A stretch of 36,021 nucleotides of DNA from JAQICJ01 sp041686345 (GCA_041686345.1 JAWLEA010000019.1:1-36021), one strand, 5' to 3'; positions 25,511 to 33,589 are shown, counted from the stretch's first letter. The notes: generated by a model from the letters alone, not told the origin. Numbers and translations are program-made.

Positions 25511-26674
25511 TTAATCTTCCTGAAATTCATGAACCCAGATAGTTTTTTTCTTACCAAATGCTAGCAATGAACTGGAAACGTAAATATAAACATCCTCTGT
25601 TTTTGGTAAATTTTTCAACAAAAAACTCTTGAACTTTTTTTCCCCGACAAAAAGTAAATACCAATTATTATTTTTTCTGGCTATTGTTCTCACCTGATTT
25701 CCCTTTATTCTGCCTGACACTTTTACAGGCTTATATCCAGCAGGAAGCTTTATTGTATTTTTTCTGGATAAATTTAAAGAATAAAACTCCAATTTTTGGG
25801 GATAGAGAATTATCCACTCTTTATTTGTCCCTCTCACATCAATAATTTTTCTTTTTTCTTTGATTTTGTTTTTGATTTTGTTTTTGATTGTTTTTAAAAT
25901 CAAGTAATTAGAAGATTTTTGTAAAAATTTATCCTGTTTACCGAAATATAACCTGTCTTTGAAGGGAATTTTGATTTTTCCTGCCAAACCGCTGGTAGTT
26001 CTCCAAACAGCAAGACCGTGACGATATTGTGCTGCTGCATATTTTTTGGAATTGAATAAACTGAATTTTTTGATTCTGCCCGGATATCCGCCACGAAAAG
26101 CCAAAGCTTTTCCTTGTATATTGAATTTTCGCAAAGTATCACCGTTAAGAGTGGCAATAATTGTTTTATTGTCAGCAAGAAAAAAAGGAACAACCCCTTC
26201 AGTACATCTCTTTCCTTTGCAATTATTCCTTATATGATTGATCTGCCATTTATTTTTTCCATTCCTGGTAATCAGACTCAGATCCATCATCTTTCCCCCA
26301 ACTGCAATATTTTTGCAATCAGAAGAAACATCAAAAGCATTGATTCTGGTTTTGATTTTCACTTGAATTTTCTTAAACTGGATCGGAGCTCCCTGAACAA
26401 CTGCAGTTTTTTTATCTACTGTTGATTTGATTTCCCCAACTGCTTGAGAATCATCTTTTTTCGGTTTAATTGTGGTTTTTTGTTTTTTTTTCAATTCAAT
26501 TGGAACTTCCGGCCTGCTTGACTCTTTTTTGGCACAACCGTCAACTTTATTCCCATTAGTTTTCTTAATGTTTCCAGGTTCCTGTTTGCGATTTTGCATA
26601 CTGCTGGTTCTGTTCACTGGTTTTTCAACACAACCCCAAAACAGTAAACTGATTAAAAGTAAAATATGTTTCAT
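25511..26674 (-). CDS. Lipoprotein with possible beta-propeller body
   Basis: The start is placed at the ATG at 26674, because the upstream TTG extension (to 26698) adds eight residues before an otherwise complete signal peptide MKHILLLISLLFWGC with Cys15 as lipidation site. About 387 residues. A Lys/Ser-rich linker (16-100) leads to a body of repeated short strands (IAVGGKMMDLSLI; TIIATLNGDTLRKF; KYAAAQYRHGLAVW) that look like WD/YVTN-type propeller blades. A 12-bp tandem repeat near 25859-25890 encodes a KNKI-type lysine tract, a likely slippage site. Convergent with the HisD-like gene, 12 bp apart. Function unknown. Confidence 0.68.
   Translation of the reverse strand: MKHILLLISLLFWGCVEKPVNRTSSMQNRKQEPGNIKKTNGNKVDGCAKKESSRPEVPIELKKKQKTTIKPKKDDSQAVGEIKSTVDKKTAVVQGAPIQFKKIQVKIKTRINAFDVSSDCKNIAVGGKMMDLSLITRNGKNKWQINHIRNNCKGKRCTEGVVPFFLADNKTIIATLNGDTLRKFNIQGKALAFRGGYPGRIKKFSLFNSKKYAAAQYRHGLAVWRTTSGLAGKIKIPFKDRLYFGKQDKFLQKSSNYLILKTIKNKIKNKIKEKRKIIDVRGTNKEWIILYPQKLEFYSLNLSRKNTIKLPAGYKPVKVSGRIKGNQVRTIARKNNNWYLLFVGEKKFKSFLLKNLPKTEDVYIYVSSSLLAFGKKKTIWVHEFQED
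25859..25890. repeat. 12-bp tandem repeat inside the lipoprotein gene
   Basis: The unit TTTGATTTTGTT occurs twice plus a partial third copy. Being a multiple of three, it changes only the length of a lysine-rich loop in the lipoprotein. Confidence 0.7.
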
Positions 26675-26802
26675 AAAAAATGCCTGTTTTACAGTCAAAA
26701 ATATTGTGTAATTTTACAACAAAAGTGCAAAACAAACAAATAATTATCCCCTGAATTTTTTCAGCAGAATTTTTTAAATCTCTTTGGAAAATTCTGGAAC
26801 TA

Positions 26803-26858
26803 GTGCCCGTACCAAAAATGGTGTTTTTTGATAATAACACCACTTCTGGGACGGGAAC
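26803..26858 (+). repeat. 56-bp derivative of the dispersed element
   Basis: Ends are GTGCCCGTACC and GGGACGGGAAC. Both halves are right-end type: the left half contains the inverted form of AACACCACTTCTGGGA, making a near-palindrome of about 56 bp with a small central loop. The right flank is TAAATA and the left is GAACTA, so there is no clean duplication. The last base completes the TAG stop of the acyl-CoA synthetase gene on the minus strand. It could act as a bidirectional hairpin terminator. Confidence 0.82.
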
Positions 26859-28696
26859 TAAATAGTTTCCTCTTCATAGAGTTCTTTGAGTTGTTCTTCG
26901 TACCTGTCAAGGATAACTCTTCTTTTGGGTTTCATGGTTTGAGTAAGGATCCCATTTTCAATGGAAAAAGGTTCTGCAGATAAAAGCAGCTTGCGGGGAA
27001 TTTCATAATGTCCGTATTCACCCTCGAGATCTTTTTTGATTTCATGAAGAATAAGGGATTTTACACCTTTTTGTCTGATCAGATCTTCAGGATCGGTGGA
27101 TATGTTTTTTTTCTCGGCAAAAGGAATAAGATATTCAAAATCAGGGACAATCAGCGCTACGTTATATTCCATTCCCGAACCGTAAACAAAAGCATTGGAA
27201 ATATATTGATTATGACATATATCTTTTTCCAAAGCTGCAGGAAAAACATATTTTCCATTTAAAAGTTTGTATTGGTCCTTGATTCTGCCGGTTATGAACA
27301 AAAAACCATCTTCATCAAGATAACCTCTGTCTCCTGTACGCACCCATCCATCTTCTGTAATAACTTCTTTGGTCTGTTCAGGTTTTTTTAAATATCCCTG
27401 CATTACATTGGGACCACGAGCCAGAATTTCACCATCTTCGCTCTCATCTTCGATTACACTTTTATCTATTTTAATTTCCATATATTCAAGAGCTTTGCCC
27501 ACCGAGCCTATTCTGTAATTACCTGGATAATTCATTGTAATTGCCGGTGAACATTCGGTAAGTCCGTAGGCTTCATAAAGGGGCAATCCCAGAGCCATAA
27601 AAAACTTGATGACTTCGGGATTTATGGAAGCACTGGCTGTAAGACAAGCTTGCACATTTCCACCCAGTTTTTTTCTTATTTTTGAATAAATCACTTTACT
27701 TACTATTTTGTGTTTTGTTGCAGAAATCAAATTGCTTTTACTTTTCAATTTGTTTTTATGCTTTTTCTCCCAACTGTTAATTCCCATATTGAACAGATGT
27801 TTTATCACGAAGTTTTTCTGTTTGATCTTTTTGTTCAACCCTTCATAGATCTTATTGAATACTCTGGGGACTCCCATGATAATGTGAGGTTTGAGAGTTT
27901 CAATATCCTGAGCCAGAGTTTTTACCGAACCCATAATTCCAATTCTTCCCCCAAACTGCATGAAACAGAAAAGTTCAGCTGTTGCCCCATAACTGTGAGC
28001 CCAAGGCAGAATGGATATGGACATGGATTTTTGATTCAAAAAAGGATAAACTCTCCAGCCAGCCCTGGAATTTGAAGTAATATTCCCGTGGGTCAAAAGA
28101 ACACCTTTTGGCGCTCCAGTTGTTCCGGAGGTATAGACAACATTGGCAATATCATCAGCCTTCGGATGTATTGGTGCTAATGTTTTACCTTGACCTTTTT
28201 TCTCCAACTCAATCAGAGAATCTTCGCCATCATCCTCAATGATAAATATTTGATCCAGGGTAGGAACAGTGACCAGAAAAGGAGCTACAGCTTCATAGAT
28301 TTCCAGATTGGATACAAACAAAACTTTGATTTCACTGTTTTCTACAATGTATTTCCAAAGTTTTTCCAATTCAGATTCATACATGGGAACAAAAGATGCA
28401 CCCAACCCGTAAGTTGCAAGAGCTATTTGCACCCATTCTTTTCTATTGTTTGCAATAACACCAACTCTGTGCTGAGAATCAACCCCGAGTTGTGCCAAAG
28501 CCGATCTCAGATGATCCACTTTTTTGGATAAATCTTTATAAGTAATCCATTGGTATTGTCCATCTTCATCTTTTTCGCCAATAAATGGATTGCGAGGATG
28601 TTTATTAACACTACCCTCGAAAGAAGAAACTAAATTATCAGGTTTTTCGTATTTAAATTGTTTCGTTTTCATAAAGGGATTATTAAATAAATTCAT
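26858..28696 (-). CDS. Long-chain fatty acid-CoA ligase (AMP-forming)
   Basis: A 612-residue ANL-superfamily enzyme activating fatty acids through acyl-AMP to acyl-CoA. Motifs: P-loop YTSGTTGAPKG (188-198), the A5 motif YGLTECSPAITMN, GWVRTGDRGYLDEDGFLFITGRIKD, and the late catalytic-lysine region LLNGKYVFPAALEKDI. Length and the insertion around QQKNFVIKHLFN place it with the longer FadD15/long-chain branch rather than E. coli FadD. No signal peptide. Two in-frame starts (28696 and 28672) are possible and neither has a clear Shine-Dalgarno sequence. It could handle fatty acids released by a lipase such as the patatin-like enzyme in this window, though they are not adjacent. The stop TAG straddles a dispersed-element boundary. 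Confidence 0.93.
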   Translation of the reverse strand: MNLFNNPFMKTKQFKYEKPDNLVSSFEGSVNKHPRNPFIGEKDEDGQYQWITYKDLSKKVDHLRSALAQLGVDSQHRVGVIANNRKEWVQIALATYGLGASFVPMYESELEKLWKYIVENSEIKVLFVSNLEIYEAVAPFLVTVPTLDQIFIIEDDGEDSLIELEKKGQGKTLAPIHPKADDIANVVYTSGTTGAPKGVLLTHGNITSNSRAGWRVYPFLNQKSMSISILPWAHSYGATAELFCFMQFGGRIGIMGSVKTLAQDIETLKPHIIMGVPRVFNKIYEGLNKKIKQKNFVIKHLFNMGINSWEKKHKNKLKSKSNLISATKHKIVSKVIYSKIRKKLGGNVQACLTASASINPEVIKFFMALGLPLYEAYGLTECSPAITMNYPGNYRIGSVGKALEYMEIKIDKSVIEDESEDGEILARGPNVMQGYLKKPEQTKEVITEDGWVRTGDRGYLDEDGFLFITGRIKDQYKLLNGKYVFPAALEKDICHNQYISNAFVYGSGMEYNVALIVPDFEYLIPFAEKKNISTDPEDLIRQKGVKSLILHEIKKDLEGEYGHYEIPRKLLLSAEPFSIENGILTQTMKPKRRVILDRYEEQLKELYEEETI

Positions 28697-28763
28697 CTGT
28701 AAAACAAGTTAAAAATAAATCCGCTCCAAAAACTTCCCCAACCCGGTTCCTCTTTTCCTGCCA

Positions 28764-28838
28764 GTTCCAGTTTTGAATTTACAAAGAAAGTCATCCCTTT
28801 TCTACTGCAGCCAATAACACCACTTCTGGGATGCAAAT
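28764..28838 (+). repeat. Decayed fragment of the dispersed element
   Basis: The right part (CAATAACACCACTTCTGGGATGCAAAT) is close to the AACACCACTTCTGGGA subtype, and AAAGAAAGTCATC fits the left interior. The left terminus is not clear and the start given is approximate. The DUF364 gene's TAA stop lies in the TAAATA-like sequence next to it. Confidence 0.6.
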
Positions 28839-28841
28839 TAT

Positions 28842-29705
28842 TTACACTTTGCAAACAGCCTTTATCAGGCATTTTTTCAGGTCTCTGCCTCCCTGACCTG
28901 CGTTGATCCGCTCCAGGAGAAGTTCTGAATTAACTACAATGGAACCTGCCAAGTAATCAATTTTTGTTTCTCTGAAAACTTTTGGAATCAGTGGCACCGT
29001 GGGACCAACCAGAGTAACCATGGTTTTGGGAGAAATATTTTGCATAACCTGAGCAAAGGTTCCATTTACCAGAGTACTTCCAGTACAAATTACCACATCA
29101 CATTGTGGTAAAAGCACAGATTGCTTCTCTGGTTCAATAAAATTTTCTCCCGCTTCCAATTCGAAAATATAAATTTTATCAGTTGCAGTCCTTAAATAAT
29201 CCACAACAGGATAAAAGTATCCAATTAGCCCAACTGTTTGCTTTGCAGATAAATTCAAGAACTCTTTAAAATCCATTCCCAAATTGCAATTTTCCAATTT
29301 ATCCGCCTGATTGTACCAAGCGTTAACAGCAGCAATAACTCCCGATGAGATAAGTGATTCCTTATTATAAGCGGCCATCAACTCTTTTACTTTTCTTCCT
29401 TTCCATACCCGGGTAAAATAGGCGGATAAAATTTTCACTGCCTCAGGAGGCCATGGGATCTGGGGTAAAGTGGACGCATTTTCTCTTTTGATAAACCATT
29501 GGCGATTCAACTGATCAGCAATACTATCTGGCAAATTATCCCGAATAAGTGGATCAAAATAATGCATAGCCACTCCTGTTTTTGTCCCAATCCTGATCAG
29601 GCAATGATCTCTACCAACCAAAAAAAGAGATATTTCTGATTCCAAAAATGCAGAATCAAACTTTTTTTTCATCAACTCTAAAATTTCGATAATATCACCT
29701 TCCAA
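28842..29705 (-). CDS. DUF364 family protein, putative heavy-metal chelation/Rossmann domain
   Basis: About 287 residues. The second half matches the DUF364 family: a helix-strand start with KQTVGLIGYFYPVVDYL, then QCDVVICTGSTLVNGTFAQVM, TMVTLVGPTVPLIPKVF and IDYLAGSIVVNSELLLERINAGQG, all in the expected order. The N-terminal 130 residues would then be the DUF4213 cap domain. Family members are found beside metal or molybdate transport genes and are proposed to chelate a metal or bind a pterin-like ligand, but their activity is unproven. The start used is a TTG at 29705 without a good ribosome site; an ATG at 29672 is an alternative. The gene is divergent from the TonB receptor gene. Confidence 0.8.
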   Translation of the reverse strand: MEGDIIEILELMKKKFDSAFLESEISLFLVGRDHCLIRIGTKTGVAMHYFDPLIRDNLPDSIADQLNRQWFIKRENASTLPQIPWPPEAVKILSAYFTRVWKGRKVKELMAAYNKESLISSGVIAAVNAWYNQADKLENCNLGMDFKEFLNLSAKQTVGLIGYFYPVVDYLRTATDKIYIFELEAGENFIEPEKQSVLLPQCDVVICTGSTLVNGTFAQVMQNISPKTMVTLVGPTVPLIPKVFRETKIDYLAGSIVVNSELLLERINAGQGGRDLKKCLIKAVCKV

Positions 29706-29743
29706 ATCATAAAAACAAAGTTAAGAAAGAGAGTTGTTATTCA

Positions 29744-29905
29744 GTTACCATCCCCAAAAGGAAGGTCATCACCTGAATGCGGAATTTTACCTCATCAGTT
29801 TTGTCGTAACTGCTTGAAATAGTGGTAACTATGTCGGCGAAGTTACTCCGCGCATCCCAATCAAACTTCTTCCCCAGCCGAAAACACCACTTCTGGGATG
29901 GAAAC
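29744..29905 (+). repeat. 162-bp dispersed element, first of a tandem pair
   Basis: Ends are GTTACCATCCCC and GGGATGGAAAC. It is of the CACCACTTCTGGGA right-end subtype. The left flank TATTCA does not match the right flank TAGATA, which it shares with the next copy. Length is exactly that of the other intact copies. Confidence 0.9.
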
Positions 29906-29911
29906 TAGATA

Positions 29912-30073
29912 GTTTCCATCCCAAAAAGGAAGGTCATCGCCTGAATGCGGAATTTTACCTCATCTGCTTTGTCGTAACTGCTTGAAATAGTGTCAACTAT
30001 GTCGGCGCAGTTACTCCGCACATCTGAGGCAAACTTCTCATTCAGTCAAAAACCCCCATTCTGGGATGGAAAC
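29912..30073 (+). repeat. 162-bp dispersed element, second of a tandem pair
   Basis: Perfect inverted ends (GTTTCCATCCCA and complement) and perfect 6-bp direct repeats TAGATA on both sides (29906-29911 and 30074-30079). It is of the CCCCCATTCTGGGA subtype, so the two neighbours are different lineages and not a simple duplication. Confidence 0.92.
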
Positions 30074-30113
30074 TAGATAATTTGAGAAGTAAATCAAATA
30101 TTCCCTGAAATAA

Positions 30114-30146
30114 TTGACACCGTTATTAATTGCTGTTAATAACGGT
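30114..30146 (+). promoter_or_regulatory. Promoter and palindromic operator of the TonB receptor gene
   Basis: TTGACA (30114-30119) and TAATAA (30137-30142) are separated by 17 bp. A perfect 11-bp inverted repeat, ACCGTTATTAA (30119-30129) and TTAATAACGGT (30136-30146), spans the space between the two hexamers with a 6-bp centre. An operator in that position fits a repressor. The core, CGTTAT-N12-ATAACG, resembles ModE-type sites known from enterobacteria (inverted TA-rich arms about 6-8 bp apart, CG at the outer edge), as I recall them. A ModE-type protein is encoded 3 kb downstream. Binding is inferred. Confidence 0.6.
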
Positions 30147-30274
30147 TTGGTAAATTTTTTCTTCAATCTCCCATCATGGAGTTTATCCTCAATACTCCTT
30201 TGTATACTAAAACATAATTATTAATCTCCAAATTTTCTTTCTGAAAAGATACTTGAATATTCAGAGTTATCACC

Positions 30275-32434
30275 ATGTTTATCAAAATAATTATTCTAGT
30301 GAAAATTATTTTTCTCTCTTCTGTCCAAGCAACTCCTGTAATCGATAAACAATCCAATCAAGATCAAAATTCATCAGCCCTTCCATTTCAAAAGCAAATA
30401 AACAAACAAAATTCAAATACTGACAAAAACAAAACAGACAAATCAACCAAAAACCAGGAAAAAAAAGTCGATTATACTATTTTGGTCAAAGGAAAAAAAC
30501 AAATCGCAAGTGATAAGTACACTCTCTCCAGTTCCCAGATCGAAATGAGAGGAAATTCTTTACCTGAAGTTTTAAATTCAGAAATATCACTGCAATTTTT
30601 ATGGGATCCAAAACAAGGATCCAGTTTGCAAATAAGAGGATTTGATGAAAGAAATTCCCTGGTAATTTTTGGGGGAATCCCAGTTAAAGAAATTTTTAAC
30701 GGACATTTTAATTTGGATGTTTTCAGAGATATTTTATTTGAACAAGTTACTTTTGAAACTGGTATTCCAACCTTGTTTTACGGACCGGGAACCATGGGTG
30801 GCATAATCAAACTCAATCCTCTTTCAGGAAAAGTAATCTCCAGAACAACCATATCTATGGAAACAGGTAATTATCACAACCAGAAATTAAATGACCTGCA
30901 AATTTCCGCCAAGACAAGGCAACAAACCGGCAAATGGAAATGGATGCTGGCTGTCGGTTATAAGCAGAGCAACGGTTACCATCTTTCTTCCAAATTTGCT
31001 CCCAATGAGGAAAACATTATTTTTCACGAAGATGGAGGACAACGCGAAGGAAGCAAATTTTCTTCACTTTCACTGCTGGCTGCAGCCAGCCGGCGAGTGG
31101 GAAACAGTGGACAATTATTTGCCTTTGGTGCTTTCATCAACAATCCCCGAGAAATACCTCCTTTCGAAAGTTCAAATTATACCCGATACTGGAAATATGT
31201 TGATTATGCCTCCTTTTTCGGGGGAGTGCGTTATTATTGGCAAAATCCAGAAAATAATAGATTATTTCAAAATTTTTCAACCAATTTTTATACACACATA
31301 CATCAAGATCAAATCAATGCTTATGACAATTCACAATATGAAACTCTAACCAGTGATCCCCTGGCCTGGTTTGTTGCTTCATCTTATAATAATAAAAGTT
31401 TTGGCAGCTCCACCAAATTATCTTGGAAATTAAATCCCAAAAATGTCATTCAGTTAAAAACAAATTATCATTTTGATTTGCACAGCCAAAGAGAAATACC
31501 CTTACCTGAAGCAGGCGAAAACAGATCCTGGAATCCCTGGGAAAAATATATACAACATGGAGGAAGCGGAATCCTTGCTTATAAATATCAAAAAAAAAGT
31601 TGGAGCGCATCCTGGGAAAACTCTCTTTCATTTTTGCAATTATTGCAGCAAGAGATCAACAACACCAGTTATGAAGTGGATAAAATCCCCAAAACTGCTT
31701 TGGAAAGCAGGATAAAACTAAAAGTAAAATTCCTGGAAAAAATAAATTTCAATCTGAAAGGAGGACGCAAAGTCCGTTATCCAACCATAAAAGAACTATT
31801 CGCCAATCACGTTGGGGGCAATCCTGATTTGAAACCTGAAACTGCCTGGATGGCAGACCTGGGTTTGGATAGTAATGGACATTTTTTTCCGAACCACCTG
31901 TGGTCATTACGTTTTTACTATTACGACATCAAAGATATGATTCAAAAATATCGTGATTCTTTTGGCAATGTCGGACATGCCTTAATCACCGGTTTTGAAA
32001 CCCGTTCCAAATGGAAACTGCATACCAGAATTTTCAAGGAAAAATTGAAATTATTTTTCGTTCTGGGTTATCGTTTTCTATATACCAAAGATTTGGAAAA
32101 CTCCCGCAATCTTGATTATCGTTCACCTCACAGATTTATCACCTCTCTGGCTGCTTCCTTCAATAAAAAAGTGAAAGGGAGATTTGAAGCTGCCTATACA
32201 AGCTCCCAGGTTGCTTACTGGTACAACTCCGTCGGAGGCCAATGGGAAAGAGATGATCTCCCCGGTGGTTTTTTACTTAACTCCTATATTGATTATAAAT
32301 TTTACCAAGGAAATTATTTCAACTCCACATTATATTTTCGCATAAACAACCTTCTTGACATCAATTATATGACAGGCAGTCTTGAACCCAAACCGGGAAG
32401 AACCTGCCATGTCGGAATCAAAGGAATTTTCTGA
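30275..32434 (+). CDS. TonB-dependent outer-membrane receptor
   Basis: A 719-residue receptor. A signal peptide (residues 1-19) precedes an unusual Asn/Gln/Lys-rich, low-complexity tract (about 20-65). A plug domain follows, with the sequence LQIRGFDERNSLVIFGGIPVKE and GIPTLFYGPGTMGGIIKLNP, which are standard plug motifs. A long beta-barrel follows, including the receptor-type signature YPTIKELFANHVGGNPDLKPETAWMADLGL and a C-terminal strand ending in Phe (VGIKGIF). It should import a substrate in a TonB-dependent manner; no TonB/ExbBD is in the window. With a ModE-like operator upstream and metal-related neighbours, the substrate may be molybdate, tungstate or a metal chelate. The stop overlaps the next start (TGATG). 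Confidence 0.9.
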   Translation: MFIKIIILVKIIFLSSVQATPVIDKQSNQDQNSSALPFQKQINKQNSNTDKNKTDKSTKNQEKKVDYTILVKGKKQIASDKYTLSSSQIEMRGNSLPEVLNSEISLQFLWDPKQGSSLQIRGFDERNSLVIFGGIPVKEIFNGHFNLDVFRDILFEQVTFETGIPTLFYGPGTMGGIIKLNPLSGKVISRTTISMETGNYHNQKLNDLQISAKTRQQTGKWKWMLAVGYKQSNGYHLSSKFAPNEENIIFHEDGGQREGSKFSSLSLLAAASRRVGNSGQLFAFGAFINNPREIPPFESSNYTRYWKYVDYASFFGGVRYYWQNPENNRLFQNFSTNFYTHIHQDQINAYDNSQYETLTSDPLAWFVASSYNNKSFGSSTKLSWKLNPKNVIQLKTNYHFDLHSQREIPLPEAGENRSWNPWEKYIQHGGSGILAYKYQKKSWSASWENSLSFLQLLQQEINNTSYEVDKIPKTALESRIKLKVKFLEKINFNLKGGRKVRYPTIKELFANHVGGNPDLKPETAWMADLGLDSNGHFFPNHLWSLRFYYYDIKDMIQKYRDSFGNVGHALITGFETRSKWKLHTRIFKEKLKLFFVLGYRFLYTKDLENSRNLDYRSPHRFITSLAASFNKKVKGRFEAAYTSSQVAYWYNSVGGQWERDDLPGGFLLNSYIDYKFYQGNYFNSTLYFRINNLLDINYMTGSLEPKPGRTCHVGIKGIF

Positions 32435-33081
32435 TGTTTTTTCAACCAAATCCAAAAATTTTATCCACCCTTTTCTGCTGGTTTTTATTCTCCCTGTCCC
32501 TGACAAATTGTGATGGAAGCAATCCTTCTGATAATAGTAATTTTACTTTTATGGATGGTGATTTTGCCGATTGTGAATACGATACTCTTAAATTTGTTGT
32601 TTCAGGAGGTGATCCCGTTATCGTACAAATTAACGGGTTGCAAGTGCAAACTTTTTACGGAGCCAACAAACTCGATGAAGACAGCGTCGAAATTGTGGAA
32701 AGAAGAGGAGTAGCACTTAAAGATATACTGGAAGTCGCCCAAATTGATCTTCCCCGCGCTACTCCAGTAAATTGCATAGCACGAGATAATTGGGATCCCC
32801 TTAGAACCAGATTGGAAAACGATACTTCCAAGCTTCCGACCTTTGGATTTTTACTTGATTATGGCTATATCTACGCAGGAAATCCCGGAGACAAAGATCC
32901 CCTTTACCCGGAAATGGAGGGCAAAAGTCTTTCTATTGATTATAATCTCGCCGGGGATGAGAATGTACCCGAATATCTGGGAGGAACTCTTTCATCCTTG
33001 GGAATATTCAGATTTCTCATGCTGGAGGAATATAGCCCAACCAAATATGGCATCATAGAACTTGATCCTCAAGTTAACTAG
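32434..33081 (+). CDS. Lipoprotein with molybdopterin-oxidoreductase-like fold
   Basis: A 215-residue lipoprotein. The signal peptide ends with LTNC (Cys26). The mature part has VQINGLQVQTF, then RRGVALKDILEVAQI, a pairing that resembles the sulfite oxidase/YedY-like molybdopterin fold (a Val-rich strand, then GVxLxDxLxxA). It lacks a visible cofactor-binding cysteine in the expected place. Another conserved-looking block is CIARDNWDPLR...LPTFGFLLDYGYIYAG. The gene is translationally coupled to the TonB receptor gene, so it may be a surface or periplasmic binding partner for the same substrate. The stop TAG uses G of a dispersed element. The fold assignment is tentative. Confidence 0.65.
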   Translation: MFFQPNPKILSTLFCWFLFSLSLTNCDGSNPSDNSNFTFMDGDFADCEYDTLKFVVSGGDPVIVQINGLQVQTFYGANKLDEDSVEIVERRGVALKDILEVAQIDLPRATPVNCIARDNWDPLRTRLENDTSKLPTFGFLLDYGYIYAGNPGDKDPLYPEMEGKSLSIDYNLAGDENVPEYLGGTLSSLGIFRFLMLEEYSPTKYGIIELDPQVN

Positions 33082-33242
33082 TTCCCATCCTAGAATGGAA
33101 GGTCATCGTCTGACGACGTAATTTTAATTGATCTGCTTTGTCATAACTTCTTGAAATAGCATCAACTATATCTGCGAAGTTATTCCGCGCATCTCAATCA
33201 AACTTCTTCCCCAGCCAAAAACCCCACTTCTGGGATGGGAAC
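33081..33242 (+). repeat. 162-bp dispersed element between two convergent genes
   Basis: Ends are GTTCCCATCCTA and GGGATGGGAAC, with perfect direct repeats TAACTA at 33075-33080 and 33243-33248. The left G completes the stop codon of the lipoprotein gene (TA|G). On the minus strand the other terminal G completes the stop of the ModE-like gene. Removing the element and one repeat copy gives a site where both genes would still end, in TAA codons overlapping in opposite directions. Confidence 0.93.
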
Positions 33243-33589
33243 TAACTAAAAAAATTGTTATTTTCAAAATCCTTGATGAATTTTTTTTCAGCATATTTGG
33301 TTATATCTTGATTGAATTGCTCAAATTGGTTCAAAAAACTCTGACCAAATTCAGTCAAATTGGCTCCTCCTCCCTGGGGACCACCTCTTTGGCGGTTGAG
33401 AATTTTATTTTTGGTAGCTTCTTCCAGACGATTAAGAATTCGGATGGCCTTGGGATAACTCAAAGACATTTCCCGAGCTGCCTTGTTAATGGAATTATGT
33501 TTGTTTATTCCCTTGAGTAGCCAAACCAGTCCTATCCCCATGAAGGAACCCTGCTCATCGCGAAATGAAATACGAACTTTAAGTTGCAT
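33242..33589 (-). CDS. ModE-type winged-helix transcriptional regulator, DNA-binding domain only
   Basis: A 115-residue protein matching the N-terminal domain of ModE: a LysR-like winged helix with HNSINKAAREMSLSYPKAIRILNRLEE, followed by the signature GGPQGGGANLTEFGQSFLNQF, equivalent to the GGxxGGGAxLTxxGxxLL region of ModE. It has no MOP/TOBE molybdate-binding domain, as in many short ModE homologues, so any ligand sensing must be indirect or absent. GAGGA lies at correct spacing before the ATG. It is divergent from the NTPase-membrane gene and convergent with the lipoprotein gene. It likely represses or activates the metal cluster. Confidence 0.85.
   Translation of the reverse strand: MQLKVRISFRDEQGSFMGIGLVWLLKGINKHNSINKAAREMSLSYPKAIRILNRLEEATKNKILNRQRGGPQGGGANLTEFGQSFLNQFEQFNQDITKYAEKKFIKDFENNNFFS

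Larger units (their letters stand above)
29706..30274. other. Divergent control region of the metal cluster
   Basis: A 570-bp region between the DUF364 gene and the TonB receptor gene. It holds two tandem dispersed elements (29744-30073) and, closer to the receptor gene, a promoter-embedded palindrome. No gene is present. Confidence 0.6.

Noticed and set aside
30119..30146. Intrinsic terminator before the TonB receptor gene
   Set aside because: No plus-strand gene lies upstream to be terminated, and the hairpin is placed exactly between a -35 and a -10 box, which fits an operator better.
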